In this document: positions 24,263 to 33,546 of the stretch, piece by piece
Layout: each line of letters opens with the position of its first letter
How positions within the stretch are numbered: position 1 is the stretch's first letter
Source of the DNA: Psychroserpens jangbogonensis
GTDB taxonomy: Bacteria; Bacteroidota; Bacteroidia; Flavobacteriales; Flavobacteriaceae
Length of the DNA: 64,000 bases
Assembly (NCBI RefSeq): GCF_000797465.1
Contig: NZ_JSWG01000009.1
Location: forward strand, 784,586-848,585
Direction: 5' to 3'
Translations under genes and position numbers: made by a program
The notes under the pieces: model-generated
What the model saw: the letters and a program-made list of their open reading frames with translations, nothing else
Databases searched by the model: none
Told to the model about the DNA's origin: nothing

Positions 24263-25528
24263 ATGTATAAAGCAGTCAGTGCTGAAGAAGCTCTAAAAGT
24301 TGTAAAATCAAACGATAAAATTTATATTCAAGCAGCAGCAGCTGTACCATCGGTTCTTGTTAACGCACTTGCAGCTAGACATGCCGAATTGCGCAATGTT
24401 ACTATTTGCCAGTTACATACTGAAGGTGATGCACCTTATGCTAATCCAGAATATGCTGAAAGCTTTCATGTGAATTCTTTTTTTATAGGACGAAATGTAA
24501 GACATACTTTAAAAGCGGGAAATGGTTCGTATACGCCTGTTTTTTTGAGCGAAGTTCCTTTGCTATTTAAACGTAACATAGTTGATTTAAAAGTGGTTCT
24601 AATCCATGTGTCTGTTCCAGATCAACACGGTTACTGTTCTTTAGGTGTATCGGTTGAAGCGACCTTGGCTGCGATTGACAATGCAGATCATGTGATTGCT
24701 CAGATTAATAAACAAATGCCAAGAACTTTTGGTGATGGCGTTATTCATATTTCAGAAATTGATGCCTTTGTGGAGTGCGATGAACCGTTGCCTGCACATC
24801 CAGTTACTGAGCCAACACCAATTGAAACCAAAATTGGAGATTATGTAGCTAATTTAATTGAAGATAGAAGCACCTTACAGATGGGAATTGGTAATATTCC
24901 AAATGCTGTGTTATCACAATTGCATAATCATAAAGATTTAGGCTTACACACTGAAATGTTTTCAGATGGCGTTATAGATTTAATTCTAAAGGATGTGATT
25001 AATGGTAATTACAAAGGCGTAAATCCTGGTCGAGCTATGGCTACTTTTTTAATGGGTTCTCAGCGCTTATACGATTATGTTGATAATAACCCATTTGTTG
25101 AAATGCGATCTTCAGATTATGTAAATGATGTATCGGTAATTAAACAAAACCCAAGAATGGTGGCTATTAACTCTGCTATTGAGGTCGATCTCACAGGTCA
25201 GGTTTGTGCTGATTCTATCGGTTCAAAAATGTACTCAGGTGTTGGTGGACAAATGGATTTTATTAGAGGAGCATCATTAAGCGAAGGTGGTAAAGCCATT
25301 ATCGCATTACCTTCAGTGACTAAAAAAGGAATTAGCCGAATAGTACCGGCTTTAAAAATGGGAGCAGGAGTAGTGACGACTAGAGCACATATACATTATG
25401 TAGTTACCGAATATGGTGTTGCTAACTTATATGGCAAAACGATTAAAGAGCGTGTTAATGCCTTAGTGAATATTGCTCACCCAGATCACAGAGAAGACAT
25501 AGATAAAGCTTATTTTGAAATGATGTAA
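24263..25528 (+). CDS. Acetyl-CoA hydrolase/transferase family protein
   Basis: Class I CoA-transferase of the acetyl-CoA hydrolase/4-hydroxybutyrate CoA-transferase type, 421 aa with the start used here. Likely moves CoA between small acids such as acetate, propionate or succinate; the donor and acceptor cannot be read from sequence. HTEMFSDGVIDL holds Glu231, which by family analogy is the catalytic Glu that forms the CoA thioester. GVGGQMDFIRGA and TEYGVANLYGKTIKERV are further signatures. The gene is divergent from map and convergent with the HAD gene, with only four bases between stops. Confidence 0.92.
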   Translation: MYKAVSAEEALKVVKSNDKIYIQAAAAVPSVLVNALAARHAELRNVTICQLHTEGDAPYANPEYAESFHVNSFFIGRNVRHTLKAGNGSYTPVFLSEVPLLFKRNIVDLKVVLIHVSVPDQHGYCSLGVSVEATLAAIDNADHVIAQINKQMPRTFGDGVIHISEIDAFVECDEPLPAHPVTEPTPIETKIGDYVANLIEDRSTLQMGIGNIPNAVLSQLHNHKDLGLHTEMFSDGVIDLILKDVINGNYKGVNPGRAMATFLMGSQRLYDYVDNNPFVEMRSSDYVNDVSVIKQNPRMVAINSAIEVDLTGQVCADSIGSKMYSGVGGQMDFIRGASLSEGGKAIIALPSVTKKGISRIVPALKMGAGVVTTRAHIHYVVTEYGVANLYGKTIKERVNALVNIAHPDHREDIDKAYFEMM

Positions 25529-25532
25529 TTGA

Positions 25533-25946
25533 CTATTTCTTGAAGAGTCCTAAAAAACCTTTATTTGGTTTGGTAGTTTTAATGTCGAGTGTTTCATTAG
25601 CGATTAAATGATATACTTCGCCCCAACCTAAAACACCACCAATATTTCTATCGTCTATGTAGATATCTGCATAAATTTTTCGACTGACTTTGTTGTCGTA
25701 TTGCTCTTCAGGGAAACTTTGATTTACGGCATAAAATGTTATACCATTCTCTTTACAAAATTCTACAGCGTCATCAACTTTAGAGCCGCTTCTATAAGTC
25801 CATAAGATAAGACGATGGCCATCTTGCTGTAAACGCTTCATAGTCTCAAATGCAAAAATGCGTGCTTTTCCAACTTTTGGATAGGCATCCTCAACAATAG
25901 TTCCGTCAAAATCTATGGCAATGACAAGTTTATCTAAAAAGTTCAT
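25533..25946 (-). CDS. Small HAD-family phosphatase (BT_0820-like)
   Basis: A 137-aa haloacid-dehalogenase-fold protein. Motif I is IDFDGT (Asp12 and Asp14), motif II is LWTYRSG and a late acidic motif is DIYIDDRNIGG. It lacks a cap domain and matches the compact family represented by BT_0820 of Bacteroides. Substrate unknown, probably a small phosphomonoester. Confidence 0.85.
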   Translation of the reverse strand: MNFLDKLVIAIDFDGTIVEDAYPKVGKARIFAFETMKRLQQDGHRLILWTYRSGSKVDDAVEFCKENGITFYAVNQSFPEEQYDNKVSRKIYADIYIDDRNIGGVLGWGEVYHLIANETLDIKTTKPNKGFLGLFKK

Positions 25947-25966
25947 AGGTTAATCCTTATAAGTGG

Positions 25967-25974
25967 CAAAAATA
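25967..25974 (-). promoter_or_regulatory. -7 promoter element of the HAD phosphatase gene
   Basis: Minus strand TATTTTTG, 20 bp before the start at 25946; matches TAnnTTTG. Confidence 0.5.
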
Positions 25975-25994
25975 CAATAATTATCTTTTTAGAT

Positions 25995-27518
25995 TTAAAG
26001 GTTTACCAATGATTTTTGCGTCATTGCTTCAGGTTGATCAATATCCATAAGTTTAAGAATTGTAGGTGCTATATCACCTAATATCCCATCTTTAATAACA
26101 GTCTTGTCATTATTAATTAAAATAATTGGAACCGGATTAGTAGTATGCGCAGTATGTGGCGAACCGTCAGGATTAATCATAGTTTCGCAATTTCCATGAT
26201 CGGCAATTAGAATAGTTGTATAGTCCATTTCTAAAGCAGATTCAATAACATCTTTAACACAAATATCAACGGCTTCACATGCTTTAATCGCAGCTTCCAT
26301 AACTCCTGTGTGACCTACCATGTCTCCATTGGCGAAATTTAAACACACAAAATCAACATCTCCTTTTTTAAGCTCTGGAATTAATGCATCACGAAGTTCA
26401 AAAGCGCTCATTTCAGGCTTTAAGTCGTAAGTGGCTACTTTTGGAGAGTTTCTTAAAATACGTGTTTCGCCTTCAAAAGGTTTTTCTTGTCCACCCGAAA
26501 AGAAAAAAGTAACATGAGGATATTTTTCAGTCTCAGCAATTCGAATTTGTTGTTTGTGATGTTTTTCTAATATTTCTCCTAACGTTTCTGTGAGGTTATC
26601 TTTATTGTAAACAACTTTGATGCCTTTATATGAATCATCATAATTAGTTAAGGTCACATAATACAAATCCAGTTTGTGCATATTTTGCTCATGGAAATCA
26701 TCCTGAGAAAGTGCTTCGGTAAGTTCTCTTCCTCTATCTGTTCTGAAATTAAAAAAGATTACAACATCTCCAGATTGTATTTTGGTTAGTGGATTGTCAT
26801 GGTCGTCAACCATTACAATTGGCTTAATAAATTCATCAGTTACATCATTATCATAACTGTTTTGAATAGAATCCGTTGCATTCTTAGAGTATTCACCAAT
26901 GCCCTTAGCGACCGCATCGTATGCTAATTTTACACGTTCCCAACGTTTGTCTCTATCCATCGCAAAGTAACGGCCAGTAACAGAAGCTAGTTTCGTTTTG
27001 GTACCTTTAATGTGAGATTCTAATGAAGTAATAAACCCAAACCCTGATTTTGGATCAACATCTCGACCATCTGTAAATGCATGTATGTAGGATTCTTCTA
27101 CGCCAGCATTATTTGCTGCGTCAACCAATCCAAATAGATGATTAATATGTGAATGAACACCTCCATCACTAACTAATCCTATAAAATGAACAGGTTTGCT
27201 ATTAGATTTAGCATAGTCAAATGCATCAATTAATACGTGTTCGTCTTTTAATGTATTATTCTCAACAGCTAAGTTAATCTTAACGAGATCTTGATAAACA
27301 ATTCTTCCAGCTCCAAGATTCATATGGCCAACTTCACTATTTCCCATTTGTCCCTCTGGTAAGCCAACATGAAGTCCATCAGTTCTTAAAGATGCGTGAG
27401 AATAGGTATGGTAAAGTGAATCTATAAAAGGTGTATTGGCATTGTCTATTGCAGAAACTTTTGGGTCAGGAGATTTTCCCCAACCATCAAGAATCATCAA
27501 AATAACTTTTTTGTTCAT
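25995..27518 (-). CDS. gpmI: 2,3-bisphosphoglycerate-independent phosphoglycerate mutase
   Basis: Glycolytic enzyme that interconverts 3- and 2-phosphoglycerate using two metal ions (often Mn) and a phosphoserine intermediate. MILDGWG is at residues 8-14, and the nucleophile Ser61 lies in GNSEVGHMNLGAGRIV. FVCLNFANGDMVGHTG and IADHGNCETM near the C terminus carry metal ligands. Length 507 aa is normal. It stands alone with its own promoter. Confidence 0.97.
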   Translation of the reverse strand: MNKKVILMILDGWGKSPDPKVSAIDNANTPFIDSLYHTYSHASLRTDGLHVGLPEGQMGNSEVGHMNLGAGRIVYQDLVKINLAVENNTLKDEHVLIDAFDYAKSNSKPVHFIGLVSDGGVHSHINHLFGLVDAANNAGVEESYIHAFTDGRDVDPKSGFGFITSLESHIKGTKTKLASVTGRYFAMDRDKRWERVKLAYDAVAKGIGEYSKNATDSIQNSYDNDVTDEFIKPIVMVDDHDNPLTKIQSGDVVIFFNFRTDRGRELTEALSQDDFHEQNMHKLDLYYVTLTNYDDSYKGIKVVYNKDNLTETLGEILEKHHKQQIRIAETEKYPHVTFFFSGGQEKPFEGETRILRNSPKVATYDLKPEMSAFELRDALIPELKKGDVDFVCLNFANGDMVGHTGVMEAAIKACEAVDICVKDVIESALEMDYTTILIADHGNCETMINPDGSPHTAHTTNPVPIILINNDKTVIKDGILGDIAPTILKLMDIDQPEAMTQKSLVNL

Positions 27519-27535
27519 TGTGTTGTATTTGGTTT

Positions 27536-27543
27536 CAAAGATA
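27536..27543 (-). promoter_or_regulatory. -7 promoter element of gpmI
   Basis: Minus strand TATCTTTG, 17 bp before the gpmI ATG; perfect TAnnTTTG match. Confidence 0.6.
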
Positions 27544-27776
27544 AAAGTTTATAAATCGAAATGATAATTATTAGATCATAAAATAAAGTATTTAAAAAAT
27601 ACATGAAGCAATGATTTAAAGGTAGTTATAGCTGTTTTTAGATTTAAGATGCTCTTAACATATTTGTTTAAAATAGTTAAAGAAATGTTATTTATGTTTT
27701 TTATGTGTAACACTTTAAGAAATATAGCGTCTATTTAGTATAATCAAAAACAATCAATTAATTAAAATCTTTCATC

Positions 27777-28163
27777 ATGAAAAAATCAGTAATTATCGTT
27801 GCAATCGCAATGGCGTTTTCAGTAACAGCATTAAATGCAAAAAATGTAATTAGTAATACTTCAACTTATGAAGTAGTTGTAAAAAAATCAACCGTAAGTC
27901 CATTCTGTATCTCTATTGTAAAAGGAGACATCGAAACAGTTCAAAAATTAATAGACTTAGGAATTAATGTAAACAAATCTTCTAAAGGTATGACACCTGC
28001 AATGTATGCAGCAAAGTATAACCGTTTAGATATTTTAAAACTTTTAGTTGAAAATGGAGCAAAATTGAAAGCTAAAAGTGACAAAGGTTTGACTGCAAAA
28101 AAATATGCAGAAGCATCAAATGCTAAAGATGCCTTATCATATTTAAGAAGTTTAGAATCTTAA
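27777..28163 (+). CDS. Exported ankyrin-repeat protein
   Basis: A 128-aa protein with a signal peptide (about residues 1-21, ending LNAK) and two and a half ankyrin repeats: FCISIVKGDIETVQKLIDLG, then MTPAMYAAKYNRLDILKLL with a glycine turn, then a degenerate LTAKKYAEASNAKDALSYL. Ankyrin domains bind proteins; the partner is unknown and the location is most likely periplasmic. It is a single gene with a 258 bp upstream gap that shows no good TAnnTTTG element, and a shared terminator downstream. Confidence 0.88.
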   Translation: MKKSVIIVAIAMAFSVTALNAKNVISNTSTYEVVVKKSTVSPFCISIVKGDIETVQKLIDLGINVNKSSKGMTPAMYAAKYNRLDILKLLVENGAKLKAKSDKGLTAKKYAEASNAKDALSYLRSLES

Positions 28164-28207
28164 AATACAAGTCATTATAAATGACAATTATTTGAGTTAG
28201 TTAGTAG

Positions 28208-28236
28208 AAAAGACGCTTTTTTTAAAGCGTCTTTTT
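28208..28236. terminator. Bidirectional terminator between convergent genes
   Basis: Stem AAAAGACGCTTT (28208-28219) with AAAGCGTCTTTT (28224-28235), T-tracts on both strands. The right arm overlaps the last codons (KKTL and stop) of the M48 peptidase gene. Confidence 0.85.
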
Positions 28237-28992
28237 GTATTTAGCAATAGACTCTTTTATTTTTTCTATTCTATTTTCTGGATCTGGATGTGTACTTTGA
28301 AACTCTGGAACTCGATTAGGACCTGCAGCAGCTTTTAAAATTTCCATAACATCAATCATTTCTTCTGCATGGTATCCTGCATTCAACATAAACTTTACAC
28401 CTAAATCATCACTCTCTAATTCATCATCTCTACCATTTGTCAACAATGTATTTTGACCAATACCACTAACTAAACTACCAATATCTCCTCCAACAGAACC
28501 TGCTGTTGCTAAACCTTGCCAATATTCACTTTCGGCAATACGTTCTGCACTATGACGACCTAATACATGACCAATTTCATGACCTAAAACACCTGCAAGT
28601 TGATCTTCATTTTCTAATTTTGAAAACAAGGCATAAGTAATAAATATCTGACCTCCTGGTAATGCAAATGCATTAATGGAGTTTGGATCTGCTAACAAAT
28701 GAAACTCATATTCATATGGAGTCTCGCTAGCGATACTATTATTAATTAATTTGTTACCAATATCATCAACTAGAGCCTGATACTGAGCGTTTGGATGTAA
28801 GCCACCATGCTGTTGTGTCATACCTGGAACACTGGCAAGACCTATTTGTATTTCTTTATCTGGTGTCATCGATATGGTTTGCATGCGACCAGTATATGGA
28901 TTTTCTTCACGTTGACTACATCTTTTTATAACAAAAAACAATGCTATTGCTACACCAATTAGCAGTCTGATTTTAAAATTCTTTCCTCTCAT
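28222..28992 (-). CDS. M48-family zinc metalloprotease
   Basis: Periplasmic or outer-membrane-associated protease of the Oma1/BepA-like group, likely involved in envelope protein quality control. HEIGH at residues 138-142 in LGHEIGHVLGRHSAER supplies two zinc His and the catalytic Glu; ELESDDLGVKFM supplies the third ligand. An N-terminal membrane segment (residues 8-22) is followed by a Cys at 25 (IKRC), a poor lipobox. Length 256 aa is typical. The protein keeps the ALPGGQIF substrate-loop motif near 110. Confidence 0.92.
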   Translation of the reverse strand: MRGKNFKIRLLIGVAIALFFVIKRCSQREENPYTGRMQTISMTPDKEIQIGLASVPGMTQQHGGLHPNAQYQALVDDIGNKLINNSIASETPYEYEFHLLADPNSINAFALPGGQIFITYALFSKLENEDQLAGVLGHEIGHVLGRHSAERIAESEYWQGLATAGSVGGDIGSLVSGIGQNTLLTNGRDDELESDDLGVKFMLNAGYHAEEMIDVMEILKAAAGPNRVPEFQSTHPDPENRIEKIKESIAKYKKTL

Positions 28993-29017
28993 GATTTCGG
29001 TTATTTGTGCTTTAAAT

Positions 29018-29752
29018 TTACAAAAGTTCCGGATTTATATCCAAAATATTTTCGTTTAAGTACTTAGAAATGAAATCATCATAAAAATATGCATTCCCTA
29101 ATAAATTTTCATTCGCTATAATATTTTTAATATTCAAGTTCTTGTATTCTAATAAATACTGACTTGAAAGTGGTTTATAACTATAGTGCCATGGCTCATA
29201 TTTAAAACCCTGACGATTTTGTGCATTTGTATAAACTAAGTAAAACCCAAAAGCATTTGCATTTTCATCCATCCAAAGTTTCAGTTTTCTATAACAACCA
29301 TTGTCTTCAAAATGACTAGGGCGCAATACAGTTGACGGTTGTGCTACATTGACATCAATAATATCGATATCTGTTGCCCAATGATGTCTAGATGTTCCTG
29401 GTATGGTTGAGTATTCTATAATCTTATTGATGCTTTCTTGTGGAGTTAATCCATTATTAATATTTCTATTGTATTTACGTTCCCAAATCTTGTTTTGGTG
29501 GTTGTATCCTCTATAACTAGACACAACTTGAATACGAATGTCACTTTTAAGCGCTTCTTTTTTTAGGCTTACTAAAGCATCATGTGCTTCTTTTCGTAAT
29601 TGATAACCATCACCATAAAGGTTAGGGTTCCCCTTTCCTATCAATTCTTCATAACTAATTTTAGTTGTATTAGTTTGAAATGCTAATTGTGGAATTACCG
29701 ATATTGCTAAGCCTGAAGCTAAAGTTGATTTTATAAATTGTCTACGTTTCAA
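29018..29752 (-). CDS. M15B D-alanyl-D-alanine carboxypeptidase (VanY-like)
   Basis: Exported peptidoglycan peptidase of 244 aa. The start KRRQFIKS followed by a hydrophobic stretch is like a twin-arginine or Sec signal. Zinc-site motifs are SRHHWATDIDI (His and Asp) near residue 123 and EPWHYSY (His) near 190; SSYRGYNHQNKIW is the usual substrate-binding region. It follows the M48 gene by 25 bp upstream on the same strand, so they may be co-transcribed. The tatA gene at 33.5 kb fits with a Tat route, but this is an inference. Confidence 0.88.
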   Translation of the reverse strand: MKRRQFIKSTLASGLAISVIPQLAFQTNTTKISYEELIGKGNPNLYGDGYQLRKEAHDALVSLKKEALKSDIRIQVVSSYRGYNHQNKIWERKYNRNINNGLTPQESINKIIEYSTIPGTSRHHWATDIDIIDVNVAQPSTVLRPSHFEDNGCYRKLKLWMDENANAFGFYLVYTNAQNRQGFKYEPWHYSYKPLSSQYLLEYKNLNIKNIIANENLLGNAYFYDDFISKYLNENILDINPELL

Positions 29753-29834
29753 TGCGTTTTAGATTAATACACAAGTGAATTTACTAATTCATTTTCAGTT
29801 AAAAATAATTATCTTCACTTTAAAATTAATATTT

Positions 29835-30260
29835 ATGTCATTTCAGTTTCAGATTTTAAACCCTTCACAAATAAATGACATCATACCTTTGGTACAACAA
29901 TTAACGAGCCATAAATCTTCTGATGCACTTTTAAAAGAGCGTTTTGCAGACATGGTAACAGAAAACTATGAATGTGCCGTAATTTATGATAAAGATCAAT
30001 TAATTGGTGTATCTGGGCTTTGGTATTGTACGCGTCATTATGCTGGAAAAAGTGTAGAACTAGATCACGTCTTCATTGCAGAAAATTACAGAAATAAAGG
30101 TTTGGGAAAACAATTTTTAGAATGGATTTACAGTCATGTAAAAACAAAAGGTGTTGAAACTTTAGAACTAAATACTTACGTTCAAAACTATCCGTCTCAT
30201 AAGTTTTATTACAATGAAGGTTTTGAAATTTTAGGCTATCATTTTTTGAAAACGCTTTAA
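29835..30260 (+). CDS. GNAT-family N-acetyltransferase
   Basis: A 141-aa acetyl-CoA-dependent transferase. The acetyl-CoA binding motif A is VFIAENYRNKGLGKQFLEW around residue 83; the C-terminal FYYNEGFEILGYHF is the usual beta6-alpha4 signature. The ATG at 29835 is preferred over the ORF start at 29775, whose extra 20 residues are hydrophobic and unlike the family. Acceptor substrate unknown. Its stop directly abuts that of the convergent pepE. Confidence 0.88.
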   Translation: MSFQFQILNPSQINDIIPLVQQLTSHKSSDALLKERFADMVTENYECAVIYDKDQLIGVSGLWYCTRHYAGKSVELDHVFIAENYRNKGLGKQFLEWIYSHVKTKGVETLELNTYVQNYPSHKFYYNEGFEILGYHFLKTL

Positions 30261-30968
30261 CTATTTCAAGTGGCTTAAATCAGTTTCAGTATCAACTTCA
30301 TAAGGCGCTTTGTTATGTTCAAATATTCTTGCACTTAAAGGTCCTTTCAGAATAATAGCATCTCCTTTTACTGCCAACCAACTTCCTTCGCGAATTCCTA
30401 CTACAGGTTGTGTATTAAAGGCATGAAACTCTTTTATACGAGTTTCTCTTGTTTCTCCTTTATGCGTACTTGTTGGATCTGGATCTAAATAATGAGGATT
30501 TATGTTAAACGGAACAAATCCAAAAGTTTTAAAACTTGGTGGATAGATAATTGGCATATCGTTAGTCGTGTTGGCTGTAAGTCCGCAAATATTACTTCCT
30601 GCACTAGTTCCTAAATATGGAGTGCCAGAATTAACGGCAGCTTTAATAGGAGCTAATAAATCATTTTTATAAAGTTGATTTACGAGTACAAAGGTGTTGC
30701 CTCCACCAGTAAAAATAGCTTTGGCATTTGCAATTGCTGCTTTTGGGTCTTCAAATTCATGAATACCACGAGCTACTTTCCCTATTTGACTAAATGCTTT
30801 ATTAACGTTTGACGTATATTCATCATGAGAAATCCCTCCTGGTCTTGCATACGGAATGAAAAGTATTTCCGAAGTATCTTTAAAAAAAACAGAAAGTTCA
30901 TCTAATAAATATTCTAATGGTCCACTACCATGAATTGTTGACGTACTAGCTATGATGATGTTTTTCAT
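30261..30968 (-). CDS. pepE: Dipeptidase E (S51 peptidase)
   Basis: Cytoplasmic alpha-aspartyl dipeptidase that cleaves Asp-X dipeptides. The nucleophile Ser122 is in LGTSAGSN; FTGGGNTFVLVNQL near residue 86 and the His in INPHYLDPD are the other family marks. Length 235 aa is normal. It is convergent with the GNAT gene with no bases between stop codons. Confidence 0.93.
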   Translation of the reverse strand: MKNIIIASTSTIHGSGPLEYLLDELSVFFKDTSEILFIPYARPGGISHDEYTSNVNKAFSQIGKVARGIHEFEDPKAAIANAKAIFTGGGNTFVLVNQLYKNDLLAPIKAAVNSGTPYLGTSAGSNICGLTANTTNDMPIIYPPSFKTFGFVPFNINPHYLDPDPTSTHKGETRETRIKEFHAFNTQPVVGIREGSWLAVKGDAIILKGPLSARIFEHNKAPYEVDTETDLSHLK

Positions 30969-31117
30969 TGTTAAATATTTAAAACCATTTAAGGTTCATT
31001 ATGGACTTCATTTTAATTATTGTAAATTTAAGTAAACCTTTAATTTAACAAAAGTTTACAAGGCTTTATGTTGAAATTAAATCAATTGAAATTATTTTTA
31101 TATCAAATAACTAACCT

Positions 31118-31930
31118 ATGAAAAAGCTATTGTCAATATTACTGTTTTGCATAAGTTTTTATGCTGTTTCCCAAGACATTAAAAGAGTTGTTGTTGAAGG
31201 TAAAATCATTGTTGAAGGCAATGATATTGAAGGGATAACAGTTTATAATACATCTTCTAATAAAGGTGCTGTAACTGATGAAAACGGTGAGTTTATTATT
31301 GCTGTTGCTTTAAATGATTTTATTGAAGTTAGAGCTTTACAATATCAAAATTTTGATTTCAAAGTCAGCAAAGCTATTCTAGAATCAAAACGCATTCGTG
31401 TTATTTTGATCGTTGAGATTAATAAATTAGATGAGGTATTAGTTATGACTAAAGGGCTTTCGGGAGATTTAGATATGGATATTACTAGTGTAAAAACATA
31501 TAATCCAAAATTAGATGCGCTTTATTTCGGAATTAAAAGAAGTGATGATTATGAGTTCTCCGATGATAACAGATCTGAAATAAATAACATAGCAATGCAT
31601 TCACAATCGCAAACTATGGTTAATGGTTTAAATATCCGAAATGTGGTTGATCAATTACTGCTTCCTTTATTTAGATCTAAAGTGAAAGATAAAAAAGCAG
31701 CTGGAATTTCTGAAGTACCAGTGAGTTCTATTAAATACTATTTTGGGTCTTCGTTTTTAGTCGATAATTTTGATATTCCAGAGCATCGTGTAGAAGAATT
31801 TATTGGATATGTAGAAGATGATAAAGACTTTGATTTTAGTTTGCTCAACTACGGAAAAGAATTAGAATTTCTTGAAGTTTTGAATCAGAAAAGCAAAACA
31901 TTCTTAAATAAAAAGAATGATAAAGATTAA
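31118..31930 (+). CDS. Carboxypeptidase-regulatory-like secreted protein, copy 1
   Basis: First of three paralogous 256-270 aa proteins. Signal peptide about residues 1-18. The N-terminal half is a CarboxypepD_reg-like beta-sandwich (VEGKIIVEGNDIEGITVYNTSSNKGAVTDENGEF), the domain that often precedes TonB-dependent receptors, but here with no receptor. A KLDEVLVMTKGLSGDLDMD segment replaces the usual plug start. The C-terminal half is helical and not recognised. It is the most diverged of the three. Its last 14 bases overlap copy 2. Confidence 0.85.
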   Translation: MKKLLSILLFCISFYAVSQDIKRVVVEGKIIVEGNDIEGITVYNTSSNKGAVTDENGEFIIAVALNDFIEVRALQYQNFDFKVSKAILESKRIRVILIVEINKLDEVLVMTKGLSGDLDMDITSVKTYNPKLDALYFGIKRSDDYEFSDDNRSEINNIAMHSQSQTMVNGLNIRNVVDQLLLPLFRSKVKDKKAAGISEVPVSSIKYYFGSSFLVDNFDIPEHRVEEFIGYVEDDKDFDFSLLNYGKELEFLEVLNQKSKTFLNKKNDKD

Positions 31931-32687
31931 AGAAGTTACTTTTTTAATCTTAAGCTTTGTTCAGTTTGGTTATGTGTTTTCTCAATCAACTGAAATACGT
32001 GGGAAAGTTTCTGCTAGTTCAGATATTGATCGTATTCATGTCATAAACAAAACTGCAAATAAATTTACCATCACAAATGATGATGGAGAATTTAAAATTT
32101 CAGCATCTATAAACGATACCATTTTAATTTCTGCCATTCAATATAAACCGTTAGAGGTTGTAGTAACACCACAAATAATTCAATCTAAATTTATAACGGT
32201 TGATCTTGTCGATGAGATTACAGAGTTAGATGAAGTCGTAGTTGGTAAAATACTTACTGGAGATTTGTTGTCTGACATTGAAAACAGTGAAGTTAAGCGT
32301 GAAATAAATTTTTATGATTTAGGAATTCCTGGTTATACTGGTAAACAAAAAACACAGTCCGAACGGCGGTTACATGAAGCAACTTCGGGTGGAGGTTTGG
32401 TGCCTTTAACTCCGATTCTTAACTGGCTTTCTGGTCGGACCAAACAATTAAAAGGACAAATAGCAAGAGAAAATATTGATATTGCAATGCGTGAGGTCAT
32501 GTCTGATTTGTCAGAAATGCTGTTTGATATTGATAATCTAGAGGAGTCAAAAAGAGTAGAGTTTTTTTATTTTGTGACTGATGATCCAAAATTTTTACCA
32601 TTGAGTAAATTAAATAATGACTTTCAAATGCTAGAGTTTTTGCAGCAAAAATTAGAAAAATTTAAATCTCAAATTGAAAACGACTAA
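31917..32687 (+). CDS. Carboxypeptidase-regulatory-like secreted protein, copy 2
   Basis: Second of three tandem paralogues, 256 aa. Signal peptide about 1-22 (ending VFSQ), CarboxypepD_reg-like domain (about 23-100), then ELDEVVVGKILTGDLLSDIENS and YDLGIPGYTGKQKTQSERR, nearly shared with copy 3. The remaining region is helical, with LNWLSGRTKQLKG also in copy 3. Function unknown. It overlaps both neighbours by 14 bases. Confidence 0.85.
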   Translation: MIKIKEVTFLILSFVQFGYVFSQSTEIRGKVSASSDIDRIHVINKTANKFTITNDDGEFKISASINDTILISAIQYKPLEVVVTPQIIQSKFITVDLVDEITELDEVVVGKILTGDLLSDIENSEVKREINFYDLGIPGYTGKQKTQSERRLHEATSGGGLVPLTPILNWLSGRTKQLKGQIARENIDIAMREVMSDLSEMLFDIDNLEESKRVEFFYFVTDDPKFLPLSKLNNDFQMLEFLQQKLEKFKSQIEND

Positions 32688-33474
32688 GTGTATATTATTT
32701 TCATTTGTAGCTTGCCTTATTACTTTTGTGGGTATATCACAAACAATTAATTTAAAAGGCCAAGTTGTAGCAAGTTCAGAACTTGAAGGGATTCATATTT
32801 TAAATATTTCTGCTGAAGAATATACTATAACAGATAGTAAAGGTGCGTTTGAAATTCTTACCCAAGTTAATGATACCATTCTAGTGTCTAGCGTTCAGTA
32901 TATTACAAGAAAAATAGTAGTTACAAAAGAAATCATTAGTGCTAAATTTATTATAATAAACCTCGAAGATCGAGTCAACGAACTAGATGAAGTAATTGTT
33001 GGTAAGGTGCTTACAGGAGATTTATCGTCTGATATAAATAACAGTGATGCAAAGGCTGATATTAACTTTTATGATGTGGGAATTCCAGGTTATACAGGAA
33101 AACCTAAAACTCAAAAAGAACGTCGAGTACTTGAAGCTGATGGAGGTAAATTTGTGTATTACTATGGCTTGATCGCAACTGTTAATATTCATAAGATTTT
33201 GAATAGAATTTCAGGGCGAACCAAGAAATTAAAGCATCTGGTAAGATTGGAAAAACAAGATGCTTGTATGGATAAGGCCATTGCCGAATTATCTGATGAG
33301 CTTTTTGGACATATAGAATTGGAAGAAACCTTAAAGATGGAATTTTTCTATTATGCGTCAGAAGATCCAAAATTTTTAGAGGCCTGTAAACTAGAAAGCG
33401 ATATTAAGCTTTTTGAGTTTTTAATTGATAAACTCCTTGCATTTAATATCCAAGTTGAGGGTAGTGAAGATTAG
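32674..33474 (+). CDS. Carboxypeptidase-regulatory-like secreted protein, copy 3
   Basis: Third paralogue, 266 aa, starting with TTG at 32674, the start that provides a full signal peptide (MKTTKCILFSFVACL, ending GISQ). It shares with copy 2 the segments ELDEVIVGKVLTGDLSSDI, YDVGIPGYTGKPKTQKERR and ISGRTKKLKH. The C-terminal acidic helix region (FFYYASEDPKFLEACKLESD) is also shared. No enzyme motif is seen. All three lie in a probable operon. Confidence 0.85.
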   Translation: MKTTKCILFSFVACLITFVGISQTINLKGQVVASSELEGIHILNISAEEYTITDSKGAFEILTQVNDTILVSSVQYITRKIVVTKEIISAKFIIINLEDRVNELDEVIVGKVLTGDLSSDINNSDAKADINFYDVGIPGYTGKPKTQKERRVLEADGGKFVYYYGLIATVNIHKILNRISGRTKKLKHLVRLEKQDACMDKAIAELSDELFGHIELEETLKMEFFYYASEDPKFLEACKLESDIKLFEFLIDKLLAFNIQVEGSED

Positions 33475-33534
33475 AATAGAATAAAATTGAGAAATAATTT
33501 AGACGTCAATTTCCGTCCAATCCAAACATCTTAG

Positions 33535-33542
33535 TATATTTG
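33535..33542 (+). promoter_or_regulatory. -7 promoter element of tatA
   Basis: TATATTTG ends four bases before the GTG start of tatA, as at the small gene at 9845. This implies a nearly leaderless transcript. Confidence 0.6.
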
Positions 33543-33546
33543 CATT

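Noticed and set aside
27519..27776. Possible RNA gene or riboswitch before the ankyrin gene
   Set aside because: No stable hairpin or T-tract and no match to a known riboswitch; only AT-rich DNA is seen.
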